DNA of 64,000 nt from Thalassotalea fonticola (GTDB lineage Bacteria; Pseudomonadota; Gammaproteobacteria; Enterobacterales; Alteromonadaceae): NCBI RefSeq assembly GCF_032911225.1, contig NZ_CP136600.1, positions 744,001 to 808,000 of the forward strand, given 5' to 3'. Positions 24,393-35,102 of the stretch are shown in pieces; position 1 is the first letter of the stretch; each line of letters opens with the position of its first letter. The position numbers and the translations under genes are program-made. A model generated the notes under the pieces. It was given only the letters and a program-made list of their open reading frames with translations, was not told the DNA's origin and ran no database searches.

Positions 24393-25793
24393 TTAAGCGA
24401 TATTTTGTTGAATCGCTTGCGATCCTTTCGGTAAAATACCTAAGTCAGCACGTTTTTGAATTACTTTTAAACGCCATGCTAAGAAAATTGCTGCTGTGGT
24501 TAAGCCTGATATAAAGCCTATCCAAAAACCTGCAGGGCCCATTTGTGGCACTAGCCAATCGGTAAGTCCAAGAATAAGACCAAACGATAAGCCAACTACC
24601 CAATATGAAACAAAGGTAATGTATAAAATTGATTTAGTATCTTTATAGCCACGAAGTGCTCCAGCAGAAATTACTTGAATAAAATCTGAAAATTGGAATA
24701 GGGCGGCTAAGAACATCAGTTGTACGGCAAGCGCAATAACTTCTGACTCGTTCGTGTAAATCATGGCGATTTGTTCTCTAAATACGATAGTTATTGAAGC
24801 TGTACAAATAGCGATGATGAATCCAAGTACCATTGAATTTGCGCACATCTCTTTTGCTTGCTGCAGCTTGTTTTCACCAACTGCAGTACCTACCTTGATT
24901 GTTACCGCTAATGCAATTGACAAAGGCACCATGAATACCAAACCTGAAAAATTTAATGCAATTTGGTGGCTGGCAACTATTTGCGCACCAAATGGCGCTA
25001 ATATAATAGCGACAACGGCAAATAATGACACTTCAAACAGTAGTGAAAGTGCGATAGGAACACCAAGTGCTAAAATAGTTTTTATTTCTTTTAAGTCAGG
25101 CAGGGATATAGCGTCAAACAGCTTGATTTGGGCAAGCTTTTTCGATGCTAATACATAAATAAGCATACCAATAAACATTGTCCAATAAACAATGGCTGTT
25201 GCTATACCGCAACCTGCACCGCCAAGCTCTGGGGCGCCAAATTCACCATAGATAAAGACATAATTGGCCGGGATGTTAATAATTAAACCGATAATAGAAA
25301 TTATCATTGTTGGTTTGGTAAAACTAAACCCTTCAGCAAAATTCCTTAGTACTAGATATAAACAATACCCCGGACCACCCCAGACGATATAACTAAGGTA
25401 TTCGATCATTAGGCGCTTTAATTCAGGCTCTAACTCAACGTGCTGTTCAACAGCAGGCACACCCGCATAAAAGCCGATGATTGTAAGGATTGATAAAGCT
25501 AATGCAATCCATGCTGTTTGAATGGTGGAGTGGGCTGCTTTATGTGATTGCTTAGAACCAGCAAACTGAGAAACAATGGCACTTAAGGCCATCACCACAC
25601 CCGATATTGTTAAAATAATTGGTAACCAAATAGAGCTAGCAACTGCAACCGCTGCTAAATCGGTTGCGCTTACTCGACCTGCCATAACAGTATCTGCAAA
25701 ACTCATTAAAGTTTGGATCAGCTGAGCAATTAAAATCGGGTAAGCCAATTTTAATAGATCTTTTGTATCGGTAAAAAATTTGTCTAGAGTCAT
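24393..25793 (-). CDS. norM: MATE-family multidrug efflux pump (NorM/MdtK type)
   Basis: A 466-residue inner-membrane antiporter with twelve hydrophobic helices. The MATE N-terminal pattern is clear: LLKLAYPILIAQLIQTLMSF, ADTVMAGRVSATDLAAVAVA, SSIWLPIILTISGVVMALSA. The second half repeats it (GVPIALSLLFEVSLFAVVAI, MVPLSIALAVTIKVGTAVGE). Such pumps expel cationic drugs against Na+ or H+. It is divergent from riboflavin synthase with a 49-base gap; the same pair is divergent in Escherichia coli and relatives, which supports the NorM/MdtK assignment. Length is as usual for the family. Confidence 0.92.
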   Translation of the reverse strand: MTLDKFFTDTKDLLKLAYPILIAQLIQTLMSFADTVMAGRVSATDLAAVAVASSIWLPIILTISGVVMALSAIVSQFAGSKQSHKAAHSTIQTAWIALALSILTIIGFYAGVPAVEQHVELEPELKRLMIEYLSYIVWGGPGYCLYLVLRNFAEGFSFTKPTMIISIIGLIINIPANYVFIYGEFGAPELGGAGCGIATAIVYWTMFIGMLIYVLASKKLAQIKLFDAISLPDLKEIKTILALGVPIALSLLFEVSLFAVVAIILAPFGAQIVASHQIALNFSGLVFMVPLSIALAVTIKVGTAVGENKLQQAKEMCANSMVLGFIIAICTASITIVFREQIAMIYTNESEVIALAVQLMFLAALFQFSDFIQVISAGALRGYKDTKSILYITFVSYWVVGLSFGLILGLTDWLVPQMGPAGFWIGFISGLTTAAIFLAWRLKVIQKRADLGILPKGSQAIQQNIA

Positions 25794-25842
25794 ACGAGTA
25801 AAGATCGGATAATGGAAAAAATTAAGATGTTAGAGATGATAT

Positions 25843-26490
25843 ATGTTTACAGGAATTGTGCAATCAACCGGCCAAGTTAAATCAATAAAAGTTGCAAATA
25901 ATTTTAAACAGGTCGAAGTACTAGTGCCATTATCGTTAATTGATAATTTGGAAACTGGCGCAAGTGTTGCAAACAATGGTGTGTGTTTAACTGCAGTAGG
26001 TTTCAGCAAAGTTGGTGACAAAAGTGCACTTATTAGCTTCGATGTTATTGATGAAACGTTACGCGTTACTAATCTTGATTCGCTTGTAATCGGCAGTTTA
26101 GTTAACGTTGAGCGTTCTATGAAGGTCGGCGATGAAATCGGCGGTCATATTGTCTCTGGTCACATTCATACCATGGCAACATTAATAGAACGAGTCGACA
26201 CAACGGACAATTGCCAACTAAAATTTGTAATAAACAGTTCTTGGAAGAAGTATATTTTTGCCAAAGGTTTTATTGCCGTGAATGGCGCAAGCTTAACATT
26301 AGGAGACGTAAGAACTTTAGGTAATGATGACTGTGAATTTAATTTACATCTGATCCCTGAAACGTTAGAACGCACTAATTTATCGGTATTGAAAATAGGC
26401 AATAAAGTAAATATTGAAGTTGATCAGCAAACTATGACAATAGTTGATTCAATTGAACGTATCATGGATGAACGATTAAATTCTGAGTAA
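25843..26490 (+). CDS. ribE: Riboflavin synthase, alpha chain
   Basis: A 215-residue enzyme joining two 6,7-dimethyl-8-ribityllumazine molecules into riboflavin. It starts MFTGIVQSTGQVKSI, the universal N-terminus of the family. Two homologous lumazine-binding barrels follow: the first with ASVANNGVCLTAV and DVIDETLRVTNL, the second with VNVERSMKVGDEIGGHIVSG and AVNGASLTLGDV. ATG 25843 is the only sensible start. No FMN riboswitch precedes it; the 49-base gap to norM is too short for one. Probably monocistronic. Confidence 0.95.
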   Translation: MFTGIVQSTGQVKSIKVANNFKQVEVLVPLSLIDNLETGASVANNGVCLTAVGFSKVGDKSALISFDVIDETLRVTNLDSLVIGSLVNVERSMKVGDEIGGHIVSGHIHTMATLIERVDTTDNCQLKFVINSSWKKYIFAKGFIAVNGASLTLGDVRTLGNDDCEFNLHLIPETLERTNLSVLKIGNKVNIEVDQQTMTIVDSIERIMDERLNSE

Positions 26491-26691
26491 TTAGCTTTCT
26501 GAAATTCAACTCAGCTAACTTAATAAGTTAACTCGGCATCAGTTTTGACTATCAATATATAGGTAGGGGGCTCGAATGTTAGAGTAAACATTAATAATGG
26601 TCTCCCCCGTTTAACTGTAATTACTACTTTAATCAAAATACATCTATGCTCAATACAGAGGAGACATCATATTAGAGTCTAACAAATTAGG

Positions 26692-26874
26692 TTAGGCTAA
26701 TATTACGATCATTAACGTTAATGTAACTATTGTTATTACGGCGAACTTTCCTTGCTTGTGTGTAGTAATAGAATTATTGGCTTTTTTCTCAGCACAATAT
26801 TCTTGTGATAATGGGAAGTCGTTCAATGGAGTATAATTATCTTCGCACTTACGCTTCACTTCAACAGTTGTCAT
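26692..26874 (-). CDS. Small C-terminally anchored membrane protein, hypothetical
   Basis: A 60-residue frame with ATG behind GTAGGAAC. The N-terminal 40 residues are charged and hydrophilic with two cysteines (KRKCEDNYTP, QEYCAEKK). The last 18 (FAVITIVTLTLMIVILA) are a single transmembrane helix ending at the C-terminus. Size and layout fit a small membrane protein, but I recognise no family and cannot exclude chance. Confidence 0.4.
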   Translation of the reverse strand: MTTVEVKRKCEDNYTPLNDFPLSQEYCAEKKANNSITTHKQGKFAVITIVTLTLMIVILA

Positions 26875-27389
26875 GTTTAATGTTCCTACAGTTTTAAAGA
26901 TTAAAAATTTGGATTGATTACAGGGCGTCTTTTGTCATGTAATCTAAATAAGTTGGTCAAATTATAACCTTTGCAAAAGTTAATACTGTGTTAATTTGTG
27001 TTGACCTGTAACTCAACGTAACCATACCGCATAGTGAAATGAACATTTCTTTGCAGCGCCCATTTGATGCGAATGTTGTATGTTAAAAAATTTAAATATT
27101 TTATATTTTCATTATGTGGAACCCACACTTATCAATATGGACTAGGTACTTATATTCATCAAATTGGCATGTAATTATCTTGCCCAAGTTATGAATAAGT
27201 TGGAAGTTTAGATAAATATAAAGCAACCGTCGGTTAAGAATGTAACTAAAGCTCTATGTATTGAAGGGGGAATCAGGGGAATTATTTTATTTATTATAGG
27301 ACCATGGCAGGCCTGCTTGCATGCAAGGGCCCCGGTAGCGATTCTTTCTATTTGGTATCCCTATATACGTGCAAGTTAATGTATTTTCT
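26875..27389. other. 0.5-kb gap without a gene
   Basis: AT-rich, with no supportable frame. A dense cluster of short palindromes lies at 27303-27340 (CCATGG, CAGGCCTG, CTTGCATGCAAG, GGGCCC), which stands out against the AT-rich background; its role is unknown. Confidence 0.45.
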
Positions 27390-27596
27390 TTAATAAACTA
27401 ACTCGTCATCGGCATCAACCATCAACTGAATTTTTTGATTGTAATCATCAATATGCATATTCATATGAATATCGTTACAACAGGCTGGACAAGATTCGTA
27501 GTAATTTTGGTCGCCTTGGGTGGTATCTATAGTGATATGTAAATGGTGCGCACAGTGCGGACATTCAATAGTTTTACGGCTTACATCTTGGGGCAT
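27390..27596 (-). CDS. CPXCG-motif cysteine-rich zinc-ribbon-like protein
   Basis: A 68-residue cytoplasmic protein starting behind CAGGAGGCAATT. ECPHCAHHLHITID and then YYESCPACCNDIHM place two CPxC motifs about 27 residues apart, as in the CPXCG (Cys_rich_CPXG) family, followed by an acidic tail (DYNQKIQLMVDADDELVY). The second motif is CPACC rather than CPxCG. Zinc binding is expected; the role of the family is unknown. Single gene. Confidence 0.8.
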   Translation of the reverse strand: MPQDVSRKTIECPHCAHHLHITIDTTQGDQNYYESCPACCNDIHMNMHIDDYNQKIQLMVDADDELVY

Positions 27597-27769
27597 AATT
27601 GCCTCCTGATAGTCTCTCTGTTGTTACTGTTAGTTCCTATAGTCTAGTATGGCTGTTATTGAATATTTTGCCTTGTTTTTGAGCATGGAATACGGGTTTT
27701 TTACAAACTAATTTGTAACCAAAGAAGTAAGTATTTGTATTTGCTATATAAAGGTATTTAGAGGTTTTG

Positions 27770-28381
27770 TTATTTGTTAATTGGCTTTAATTTTCTCAAC
27801 TTATTAAAGCTGTTTTCCAACGACGTTAAGGCAAATTCATTACTTAACCAAGCGGGCAGGCTGCCAGCTGGATCAAAGCTGCCTCTATAGGTTACTTTAA
27901 TATTGTTGTTATCTAACTTTTGAGCTTGCCAAATAACGTTAACTTTTTTTACGCGGGTTCTATTTTTGTTTTCAGGTAAATATTCATTGTATCCAGTGAT
28001 ATTTATTTGCAATAAGTCAGGTGTTTTTTCAATGACTTTTGACTTTACTAGCATTTCTCTAGATTGCACAGGACCAAAACTTTCAAACAAGGTTAATACC
28101 ACAGCAGAGCCATCATCTAAGGTGGTAAGTAACTCACTTGAAATAACTTTGTCTAGCCACATGGGGGCAAATTCAGGGTTGGTTAGAATAGTAAAAAAAT
28201 CATCAATGTTGCCGCCAATTTTAATTGAAGCGTTTATTTCGGTAAATTTTGAATTTTCAAGTTTTTGATATTCAATTAAAAAGTCTTTTTTTTGTAAATA
28301 GGTATGCCATTTAGCCTGACTTTGCTGGCTAAATATCAATACAAAAACGATAAAAAAAACATGTATGCTTTTTAACTTCAA
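27770..28381 (-). CDS. Secreted START-domain protein
   Basis: A 203-residue protein with a signal peptide (MKLKSIHVFFIVFVLIFSQQ, cleavage near SQAKW). A START-like lipid-binding domain covers the rest: WHTYLQKKDFLIEYQKLE, then FFTILTNPEFAPMWLDKV, SREMLVKSKV, and VTYRGSFDPAGSLPAWLSNE close to the C-terminal helix. Bacterial START proteins bind hydrophobic ligands; periplasmic ones of this size are common in the Alteromonadales but uncharacterised. It is divergent from thrS with a 208-base gap. Confidence 0.85.
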   Translation of the reverse strand: MKLKSIHVFFIVFVLIFSQQSQAKWHTYLQKKDFLIEYQKLENSKFTEINASIKIGGNIDDFFTILTNPEFAPMWLDKVISSELLTTLDDGSAVVLTLFESFGPVQSREMLVKSKVIEKTPDLLQINITGYNEYLPENKNRTRVKKVNVIWQAQKLDNNNIKVTYRGSFDPAGSLPAWLSNEFALTSLENSFNKLRKLKPINK

Positions 28382-28589
28382 TTAAGCACTCCAAATTAAC
28401 GTGTTATGAAGTAGAACAAAGATTGCAAAATAGGGCATTTTCACCTATATTGCTGCTTTTCTAAGAATGTTTATATTCTTACATACTTTCAACACATTGT
28501 ACCAGTTGTAAAAATCAATATGTACAAGGTGTATTTTTAATTTAATACAAGTGACATTACGTAGGTGTCACCACTGTTGAGGAAATATT

Positions 28590-30500
28590 GTGCCAGTAAT
28601 TACTCTCCCTGACGGCAGTCAGCGTAGCTTTGAAGAATCCGTTTCTGTAATGCAAGTAGCTTTAGATATAGGTCCTGGTTTGGCAAAAGCCACCATTGCC
28701 GGTCGTATCAATGGCAATTTAGTCGATGCTTGTGAGTTAATCACCGAAGATTCTACATTGCAGTTAATCACCAACAAAGACGCCGAAGGTTTAGAGATCA
28801 TTCGCCATTCTTGTGCGCATTTATTAGGTCACGCAATTAAGCAATTATACCCTAATGTTAAAATGGCTATTGGCCCGACTATTGAAAACGGCTTTTACTA
28901 TGACATCGATTTAGACGAAAAACTAAATGACGATGACTTAGAGAAACTTTCAAAACGTATGACAGAGCTGGCTCGTACGGGTTATGAAGTTGTTAAGAAA
29001 ACTGGCTCTTGGCAAGATGCGTATGATGCATTTACCGAGCGCGGTGAAACTTACAAATTAGAAATCCTTGATGAAAACATCGACGTAACCGATACCCCTG
29101 CGCTATACCATCATCAAGAATACGTTGATATGTGTAGAGGCCCACATGTACCTAGCATGCGCCATTGTCATCACTTTAAACTGATGAACGTTGCTGGTGC
29201 ATATTGGCGCGGTAACTCTGACAATAAAATGTTGCAACGTATATACGGTACAGCTTGGGCAGATAAAAAGCAGCTTAAAGCTTACATTCAACGTTTAGCT
29301 GAAGCTGAAAAGCGTGATCACCGCAAAATTGGTAAAACATTAGATTTATTCCACTGGCAAGAAGAAGCACCGGGCATGGTGTTTTGGCATAACGATGGTT
29401 GGACTATTTATACTGAGCTAGAAAAGTTTGTTCGTGAAAAACTTCATGAATATGATTACGACGAAGTTAAAGCGCCAATGATGATGGACAGAAGCCTTTG
29501 GGAAAAGTCAGGCCACTGGGATAAATACGCAGATGCGATGTTTACTACCGAGTCTGAAAAGCGTGAATACGCGATTAAACCAATGAACTGCCCAGGCCAC
29601 GTCCAAATATTTAACCAAGGGTTAAAATCGTACCGTGACTTACCACTTCGCATAGCTGAGTTTGGTTGTTGTCATCGTAACGAACCATCGGGTTCATTAC
29701 ATGGCTTAATGCGCGTGCGCGGTTTTACCCAAGATGATGCCCATATTTTCTGTACTGAAGATCAAGTACAAGCGGAAGTAACCAAGTGTATTGATATGGT
29801 ATACGATGTTTACGGCTCATTTGGCTTTGAAGACATCGTGGTTAAATTATCTACACGTCCAGAAAACCGCATAGGCTCAGATGATGTTTGGGATAAAGCT
29901 GAACAAGGTTTAGCAAAAGCATTAACTGATGCCAATATTCAATTTGAATATTTACCAGGTGAAGGTGCTTTCTATGGCCCTAAAATTGAGTTCACTCTAA
30001 TGGACTGTTTAGGTCGCGCTTGGCAGTGTGGTACCGTACAATTAGACTTTGCTTTACCTGAGCGTTTAGGCGCAACTTATGTAGGTGAAGACAACGAAAG
30101 ATACACGCCGGTGATGATCCATAGAGCAATTTTAGGTTCGTTAGAACGTTTTATTGGTATTTTGATTGAAGAATTTACCGGTAAGTTCCCAACGTGGTTA
30201 TCACCGATTCAGGTTACGGTGATGAATATTACTGATAAACATGGCGAATATTGTAGTCAAGTTGTAAAAAAATTGAAAGAAAGTGGCTTTAGAGCGAAAG
30301 TAGACTTGCGTAATGAGAAGATAGGCTTTAAAATCCGCGAGCATACTTTGAAACGTGTTCCTTATTTGCTCGTAGTGGGTGATCAGGAAATGGAAGCAGG
30401 CGAAATTGCTGTTAGAACACGTTCAGGTGAAGATTTAGGAAAATTGTCTGTGGATGATTTCATCGCTAAACTTAGCGAAGAAGTGAAAACACGGGCGTAA
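28590..30500 (+). CDS. thrS: Threonyl-tRNA synthetase
   Basis: A 636-residue class II synthetase starting at GTG 28590 ([16 protein letters not shown]), behind TGAGGAAATATT. Domains in order: TGS (1-60); the editing domain with [16 protein letters not shown] and later [18 protein letters not shown]; the catalytic core with motif 2 ([20 protein letters not shown]), zinc ligand C in [10 protein letters not shown], and motif 3 ([17 protein letters not shown]); the anticodon-binding C-terminus ([20 protein letters not shown]). It attaches threonine to tRNA. It heads the thrS-infC-rpmI-rplT operon. Its long leader may carry the tRNA-like operator known from Escherichia coli thrS, but I did not fold it. 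Confidence 0.97.
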   Translation: MPVITLPDGSQRSFEESVSVMQVALDIGPGLAKATIAGRINGNLVDACELITEDSTLQLITNKDAEGLEIIRHSCAHLLGHAIKQLYPNVKMAIGPTIENGFYYDIDLDEKLNDDDLEKLSKRMTELARTGYEVVKKTGSWQDAYDAFTERGETYKLEILDENIDVTDTPALYHHQEYVDMCRGPHVPSMRHCHHFKLMNVAGAYWRGNSDNKMLQRIYGTAWADKKQLKAYIQRLAEAEKRDHRKIGKTLDLFHWQEEAPGMVFWHNDGWTIYTELEKFVREKLHEYDYDEVKAPMMMDRSLWEKSGHWDKYADAMFTTESEKREYAIKPMNCPGHVQIFNQGLKSYRDLPLRIAEFGCCHRNEPSGSLHGLMRVRGFTQDDAHIFCTEDQVQAEVTKCIDMVYDVYGSFGFEDIVVKLSTRPENRIGSDDVWDKAEQGLAKALTDANIQFEYLPGEGAFYGPKIEFTLMDCLGRAWQCGTVQLDFALPERLGATYVGEDNERYTPVMIHRAILGSLERFIGILIEEFTGKFPTWLSPIQVTVMNITDKHGEYCSQVVKKLKESGFRAKVDLRNEKIGFKIREHTLKRVPYLLVVGDQEMEAGEIAVRTRSGEDLGKLSVDDFIAKLSEEVKTRA

Positions 30501-30527
30501 TAATTAGTTCTCTAGGAGGAACAGGCT

Positions 30528-31070
30528 ATTAAAGGTGGTCAAAGAGGCGGTCAAAAAGAACCGCAACATAAACTGAATGAATTAATCACAGCTGAAGAAA
30601 TTCGTTTAGTTGGTCTGGAAGGCGAGCCATTAGGCATTGTTTCATTAAATGAAGCATTAGATGCTGCTGATACAGCGGGTGTTGATCTTGTAGAGATCAG
30701 CCCAACGGCCAAACCACCAGTTTGTCGTGTAATGGATTACGGTAAGTTCTTATACGAGAAGTCGAAAGAACTTAAAGAACAACGTAAGAAGCAAAAACAG
30801 ATCCAGGTTAAGGAAATTAAATTCCGTCCTGGCACTGATGAAGGCGATTATCAGGTTAAATTACGTAACCTGAGACGCTTTTTAGAAGGTGGCGACAAGG
30901 CTAAGGTTACATTGCGTTTCCGTGGCCGAGAAATGGCCCATCAAGAGTTAGGTATAGACCTTTTAAATCGTGTTAAAAAAGATTTAGAAGACCTGGCTGT
31001 TTGTGAGTCTTTCCCTCGTAGAGTGGAAGGCAGACAAATGATAATGGTGCTTGCCCCAATCAAAAGATAA
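30528..31070 (+). CDS. infC: Translation initiation factor IF-3 (ATT start)
   Basis: The 180-residue factor begins at ATT 30528, behind AGGAGGAACAGGCT. From there it reads [20 protein letters not shown] (initiator as Met in vivo), which gives the standard full length and N-domain; the first in-frame ATG (30732) would delete that domain. The C-domain includes [17 protein letters not shown] and [20 protein letters not shown]. The rare ATT start is the conserved basis of IF-3 autoregulation, since free IF-3 rejects non-canonical starts. It lies 27 bases after thrS in the same operon. Confidence 0.96.
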   Translation: MKGGQRGGQKEPQHKLNELITAEEIRLVGLEGEPLGIVSLNEALDAADTAGVDLVEISPTAKPPVCRVMDYGKFLYEKSKELKEQRKKQKQIQVKEIKFRPGTDEGDYQVKLRNLRRFLEGGDKAKVTLRFRGREMAHQELGIDLLNRVKKDLEDLAVCESFPRRVEGRQMIMVLAPIKR

Positions 31071-31253
31071 TTTTTGGTCTTTAAAGTAATTAGGCCTTTT
31101 GTGAAAACTTAAGGCTTTTTTCACCATCGTTATCTTTTTATCAAACTTTTGCAGTTTGATAAACTAACCGGTAGCTGAGGCTCAACAAGTGGTATCTTTT
31201 TAAGAAACCCGCCCCTAGTTACTTAATATTTGGCATTAACGTGGAGTTTTCCC

Positions 31254-31451
31254 ATGCCTAAAATGAAGTCAAACAAAGGTGCTGCAAAGCGCTTTAAAAA
31301 AACCGCTTCTGGTGGTTTTAAATTTAAACAAGCCGGTCTTCGTCACATCTTAACTAAGAGACGTACCAAAGTTAAGCGTCATTTACGTGCAAAAAGTATG
31401 GTTGCTAAGTCTGATATTAAATCAGTTGTAGCAATGTTACCTTACGCTTAA
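31254..31451 (+). CDS. rpmI: 50S ribosomal protein L35
   Basis: A 65-residue basic protein. The start is ATG 31254, giving [20 protein letters not shown], the universal N-terminus, behind GTGGAG; eight upstream codons in frame are not coding. The C-terminal part contains [16 protein letters not shown]. It lies 183 bases after infC, in a gap that may carry the L20-binding leader structure that represses rpmI-rplT in enterobacteria (not verified here). Confidence 0.96.
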   Translation: MPKMKSNKGAAKRFKKTASGGFKFKQAGLRHILTKRRTKVKRHLRAKSMVAKSDIKSVVAMLPYA

Positions 31452-31469
31452 TCATAGGAGATATAGACA

Positions 31470-31823
31470 ATGGCTAGAGTAAAACGCGGTGTTCAAGCAC
31501 GCGCACGTCACAAAAAAGTTCTTAAGCAAGCGAAAGGTTATTACGGAGCACGTTCACGTGTTTATCGTGTTGCTTTCCAAGCTGTAACCAAAGCAGGTCA
31601 ATACGCTTACCGCGATCGTCGTCAACGTAAACGTCAATTCCGTCAACTTTGGATTGCTCGTATTAACGCGGCAGCTCGTCAAAATGGTTTATCTTACAGC
31701 CGTTTCATTTGTGGTCTTAAAAACGCTTCAATTGAAATCGATCGTAAGATCCTAGCTGACATCGCAGTATACGATAAAGCGGCTTTCTCTGTTCTAGTAC
31801 AAAAAGCACAAGCTTCTTTGTAA
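31470..31823 (+). CDS. rplT: 50S ribosomal protein L20
   Basis: A 117-residue basic protein starting [20 protein letters not shown], with [19 protein letters not shown] and [20 protein letters not shown], all diagnostic. It binds 23S rRNA early in 50S assembly and represses its own operon. It begins 18 bases after rpmI behind AGGAGATATAGAC, and a strong terminator follows. Confidence 0.97.
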   Translation: MARVKRGVQARARHKKVLKQAKGYYGARSRVYRVAFQAVTKAGQYAYRDRRQRKRQFRQLWIARINAAARQNGLSYSRFICGLKNASIEIDRKILADIAVYDKAAFSVLVQKAQASL

Positions 31824-31842
31824 TTTTACAGAAAAAACTTTT

Positions 31843-31869
31843 GAAAAGGACGCCTCGGCGTCCTTTTCT
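31843..31869 (+). terminator. Rho-independent terminator of the thrS-rplT operon
   Basis: AAAAGGACGCC and GGCGTCCTTTT form an 11-bp perfect stem with T-rich sequence after it, about 20 bases past the rplT stop. Confidence 0.9.
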
Positions 31870-32003
31870 CTTTCTTAACAAAGAAAAATACTATATAAAT
31901 AATACCCTCAAAAATTTAAATTGCGTAAGTGTTTTTAAATGGACCGCAGAGTTAACGGCCAACCATTTCGAACGGATAAACATTTCGAGCGAATAACCAT
32001 TTC

Positions 32004-32134
32004 CTGAACTTGTTTCAGGATCTAAAGAATATTTAGGCAATCTCCTTAGTACTTAGTTCTTTAACAAAGCACGTAATTACTAAACGATTTTTGAAACTGA
32101 CCCTGGCCATCCTGAACTTATTTCAGGATCTAAT
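32004..32134. repeat. Two copies of a TCCTGAA-TTCAGGATCTAA repeat
   Basis: TCCTGAACTTGTTTCAGGAT occurs at about 32003-32023 and TCCTGAACTTATTTCAGGAT at about 32111-32131, both followed by CTAA. Each is itself a 7-bp dyad (TCCTGAA/TTCAGGA). Nearby ATTTCGA words (31965, 31984, 32160) also recur. This fills the gap before purC, which otherwise holds no gene. Confidence 0.6.
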
Positions 32135-32177
32135 TATGCCGGGCTTATAACTGATAAAATATTTCGAGAAAACAAAC

Positions 32178-33281
32178 ATGACAATTGCTAATAAAGTTTT
32201 AGCTGTAAACAACGATTTACCAATTAGAACAGATAAGCCAGTACACAGTGGTAAAGTAAGAAGCGTATATTGGTTAACAGCCGATGATTCTCGTCGTTTA
32301 ATCAAAGAGAAGGGTTATAATGTCGCTGCAGACACGCCATTAGCAATTATGGTAATTAGTGATCGTATCTCTGCTTTTGACTGTATATGGCATGGTGAAG
32401 GCGGTATGAAGGGCGTTCCTGGTAAAGGCGCTGCACTAAACGCTATTTCAAACCATTGGTTCAAGTTATTTAAAGACAATGGTTTAGCTGATAGCCATAT
32501 TCTTGACATTCCACACCCCTTTGTATGGATAGTACAAAAGGCCAAACCGGTAATGATTGAAGCAATCTGTCGTCAATACATTACAGGCTCAATGTGGCGC
32601 TCTTACGTTAAAGGCGAACGCGAATTTTGTGGTATCCAACTACCTGAAGGCTTAGAAAAAGACACTAAATTACCTGAGCTTTTACAAACGCCTTCAACCA
32701 AAGGCATTTTAGAAGGCATTCCGGGTGTACCAGCACAAGATGATGTAAACATCACTCGTAAGAACATTGAAGATAACTTTGCAGCGTTTAACTTTAAAGC
32801 TGCAGCTGATATCACGCTTTATGAAAAACTGCTCAAAGAGGGTTTTGACTTAATCAGTGGTGAGCTGGCTAAGCTTGATCAAATATTTATTGATACTAAA
32901 TTTGAATTTGGTTACGTAACTGACGCATCAGGTAATGACAAACTAATTTACATGGATGAAGTAGGTACACCGGATTCATCACGGATTTGGGATGGCAGCG
33001 AATATCGCAATGGTAAAGTAGTTGAGAACTCGAAAGAAGGTTTCCGCCAATTACTTCTCAACCACTTTCCAGACTCAGATATTCTTTTAAATAAGGATCG
33101 TATGAGTGAGCGTGAAGCATTAGCACGCGACAATGCTTTACCTGAATCTGTATTAATGGCTGTGTCAGATACCTACACCGGCATTGCAGAAAAAATTACT
33201 GGTGAGAAGGTTGTTATTTCTGATGATCCAAAGGCGGAAGTGGTTGAAATTCTGCGCAATGAATATAATTTGATTGATTAA
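32178..33281 (+). CDS. purC: Phosphoribosylaminoimidazole-succinocarboxamide synthase (SAICAR synthetase)
   Basis: A 367-residue purine biosynthesis enzyme that joins aspartate to CAIR using ATP. Motifs: [10 protein letters not shown] (the nucleotide-binding GKxRxxY), [37 protein letters not shown] in part as [28 protein letters not shown] and [14 protein letters not shown]. This is the longer form found in marine gammaproteobacteria rather than the 237-residue enterobacterial form. The ATG at 32178 gives a good N-terminus. Monocistronic with a strong terminator; a PurR-type operator was not identified. Confidence 0.95.
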   Translation: MTIANKVLAVNNDLPIRTDKPVHSGKVRSVYWLTADDSRRLIKEKGYNVAADTPLAIMVISDRISAFDCIWHGEGGMKGVPGKGAALNAISNHWFKLFKDNGLADSHILDIPHPFVWIVQKAKPVMIEAICRQYITGSMWRSYVKGEREFCGIQLPEGLEKDTKLPELLQTPSTKGILEGIPGVPAQDDVNITRKNIEDNFAAFNFKAAADITLYEKLLKEGFDLISGELAKLDQIFIDTKFEFGYVTDASGNDKLIYMDEVGTPDSSRIWDGSEYRNGKVVENSKEGFRQLLLNHFPDSDILLNKDRMSEREALARDNALPESVLMAVSDTYTGIAEKITGEKVVISDDPKAEVVEILRNEYNLID

Positions 33282-33299
33282 GCTATATTCATCGCAAAC

Positions 33300-33330
33300 A
33301 AAAAGAGCTTCTATTGAAGCTCTTTTTTTT
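33300..33330 (+). terminator. Rho-independent terminator after purC
   Basis: AAAAGAGCTTC-TATT-GAAGCTCTTTT with an eight-T run. It also lies about 40 bases past the stop of the convergent mltD and could serve both. Confidence 0.88.
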
Positions 33331-33365
33331 GAAATTTTTAATGTATAAGCTTGTAGCCTAATCCC

Positions 33366-34985
33366 TTAAATACTGGTTATATTTACCGACAACTTTAGTA
33401 ATTGCCCGGGTTGTAGGTATTTACTGCGCTTTAAATTATTCCATTTTTCAATATCAGCAATTCTAACATTAAACTTATTTGCAATGCGCGCTAATGAATC
33501 GCCCGAGCGTACCTTGTAATTAATGTTACGCATAATATTACTGCTGGTCGAAGCCGTTTGTGATGCTTTGCCCGGAGCTGCCTTACCAGTCCATATTGTT
33601 AGTTTTTGCCCTAGACGCAACATGTCTCTTGGCGCCATAGCATTCCATTTAGCGATACTTTTTTCAGAAACTTTGTATTTACGGCCAATGTCCCAAAGCG
33701 TGTCACCTCTTGTTACTGTATGAGTAATTTTATTACCACTACCTTTTCTGGTAAGTTTAGATACACGAATTTCTTCATAAGATTTATAACGATCAAGTGA
33801 TTGTGTTGCTGTTGGGATCAAAAGGTACTTACCAGCTCTAATACTATTATTTTTTAGGCTGTTCGCTTCTTTAACAACTGTGATAGTTGTATTAAAGCGG
33901 TTGGCAATAACACTTAAACTGTCGCCTTCACGTATTTTATAACGTTGCCAAGATAACCGGTCTTTTTCCTCAAGCTTGCTTAAGCCAAGTTTAAATTGAT
34001 CAACTTTATTATTAGGAATCAATAATTGATGAGGACCATTCGGCGCAGTTGCCCAGCGGTTAAAGCCAGGGTTTAAGGCGTGTAGCTCGTCTATAGTTAA
34101 ACCCGATAAATCAGCAGCTAAGGCTAAGTCTAATTGTGAACCTATATCTATAGAGCTGATCACCGGTTGATTATCAATGGCGTATAGAGTGATGCCAAAA
34201 TCACTAGGGCGCTTTACTAAATCAGCTAAAGCCAATAGTTTTGGCACATAGTCCCGAGTTTCTTTTGGTAATTTTAAATTCCAAAAGTCAGTTGGCTTAC
34301 CTTTGCGAGCGTTATCTTTAACTGCTCTGGCAACCCGACCTTCACCTGAATTATAGGCTGCTAATGCTAATAACCAGTCGCCATCAAATCGTTTGTTTAA
34401 ATAACGTAAAAACTTTATTGCCGCTTGAGTTGATGCCGCAACATCGCGGCGACCGTCATACCACCAGTCTTGTTTTAAGCCAAATTGTTTACCTGTACCA
34501 GATAAAAATTGCCACATACCTGAGGCACTGCCATGTGAATAAGCAAATGGGTCGTAGGCACTTTCTACAATAGGTAATAGCACCAATTCCATCGGCATAT
34601 TATGCTTTTCCAGTTCTTCGACAATATGATGAATGAACGGCTCTGAGCGTTTAGCTACTCGGTCTAAATAGCTCTGATGTTTAGCATACCAATTACGTTG
34701 TGCGATCACTTTGCTATTTTGTGGAATGTCAAAATGAAGCTGACTACGAACTCTATCCCAAACATTATCTGAAATAGTCAATTTATCTTTATCGGTAAGA
34801 GTTATTTCAACATCATCTTTAGGGTGAATAACTTGTGCCGTTTCATCAGCAAGTAACGCTTCATAGATATCTATTGTGTGGGCTGTATTAGCGGGTAATT
34901 CATTACTACTCACAACATTTTGCGGATTGAAGTTTTGACAGCCAACCAACATGGTTAGCGATAAAGGTAATATAATTTTCTTCAT
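33366..34985 (-). CDS. mltD: Membrane-bound lytic murein transglycosylase D
   Basis: A 539-residue outer-membrane lipoprotein that cleaves peptidoglycan glycan strands. The signal MKKIILPLSLTMLVGCQNFN has lipobox LVGC. The family-1D transglycosylase (SLT) domain covers about residues 110-240, with the catalytic Glu in LPIVESAYDPFAYS and the following GSASGMWQFLSGTGKQFGL and AYNSGEGRVARA. Three LysM domains sit in the C-terminal half, starting YKIREGDSLSVIANRF, HTVTRGDTLWDIGRKY and YKVRSGDSLARIANKF; the usual number is two or three. The gene is followed on the same strand side by nothing close, and gloB lies 117 bases upstream on the same strand. Confidence 0.95.
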   Translation of the reverse strand: MKKIILPLSLTMLVGCQNFNPQNVVSSNELPANTAHTIDIYEALLADETAQVIHPKDDVEITLTDKDKLTISDNVWDRVRSQLHFDIPQNSKVIAQRNWYAKHQSYLDRVAKRSEPFIHHIVEELEKHNMPMELVLLPIVESAYDPFAYSHGSASGMWQFLSGTGKQFGLKQDWWYDGRRDVAASTQAAIKFLRYLNKRFDGDWLLALAAYNSGEGRVARAVKDNARKGKPTDFWNLKLPKETRDYVPKLLALADLVKRPSDFGITLYAIDNQPVISSIDIGSQLDLALAADLSGLTIDELHALNPGFNRWATAPNGPHQLLIPNNKVDQFKLGLSKLEEKDRLSWQRYKIREGDSLSVIANRFNTTITVVKEANSLKNNSIRAGKYLLIPTATQSLDRYKSYEEIRVSKLTRKGSGNKITHTVTRGDTLWDIGRKYKVSEKSIAKWNAMAPRDMLRLGQKLTIWTGKAAPGKASQTASTSSNIMRNINYKVRSGDSLARIANKFNVRIADIEKWNNLKRSKYLQPGQLLKLSVNITSI

Positions 34986-35102
34986 GAATGCTCTTTTGTT
35001 TTCATTAATAACGCGTATTTACTACTAAGTCAGGTAAATTATAATTATGTTTGAATGCAGCGTTATTTTTTATTTATTTTATTTTATTTAAGTTTAGTAC
35101 AG

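Noticed and set aside
24763..25158. A 131-codon antisense frame within the MATE pump gene
   Set aside because: No start signal; antisense to a conserved membrane protein.
32123..32305. A 60-codon minus-strand frame over the purC start
   Set aside because: Overlaps the purC coding start and a dispersed repeat, with no support.
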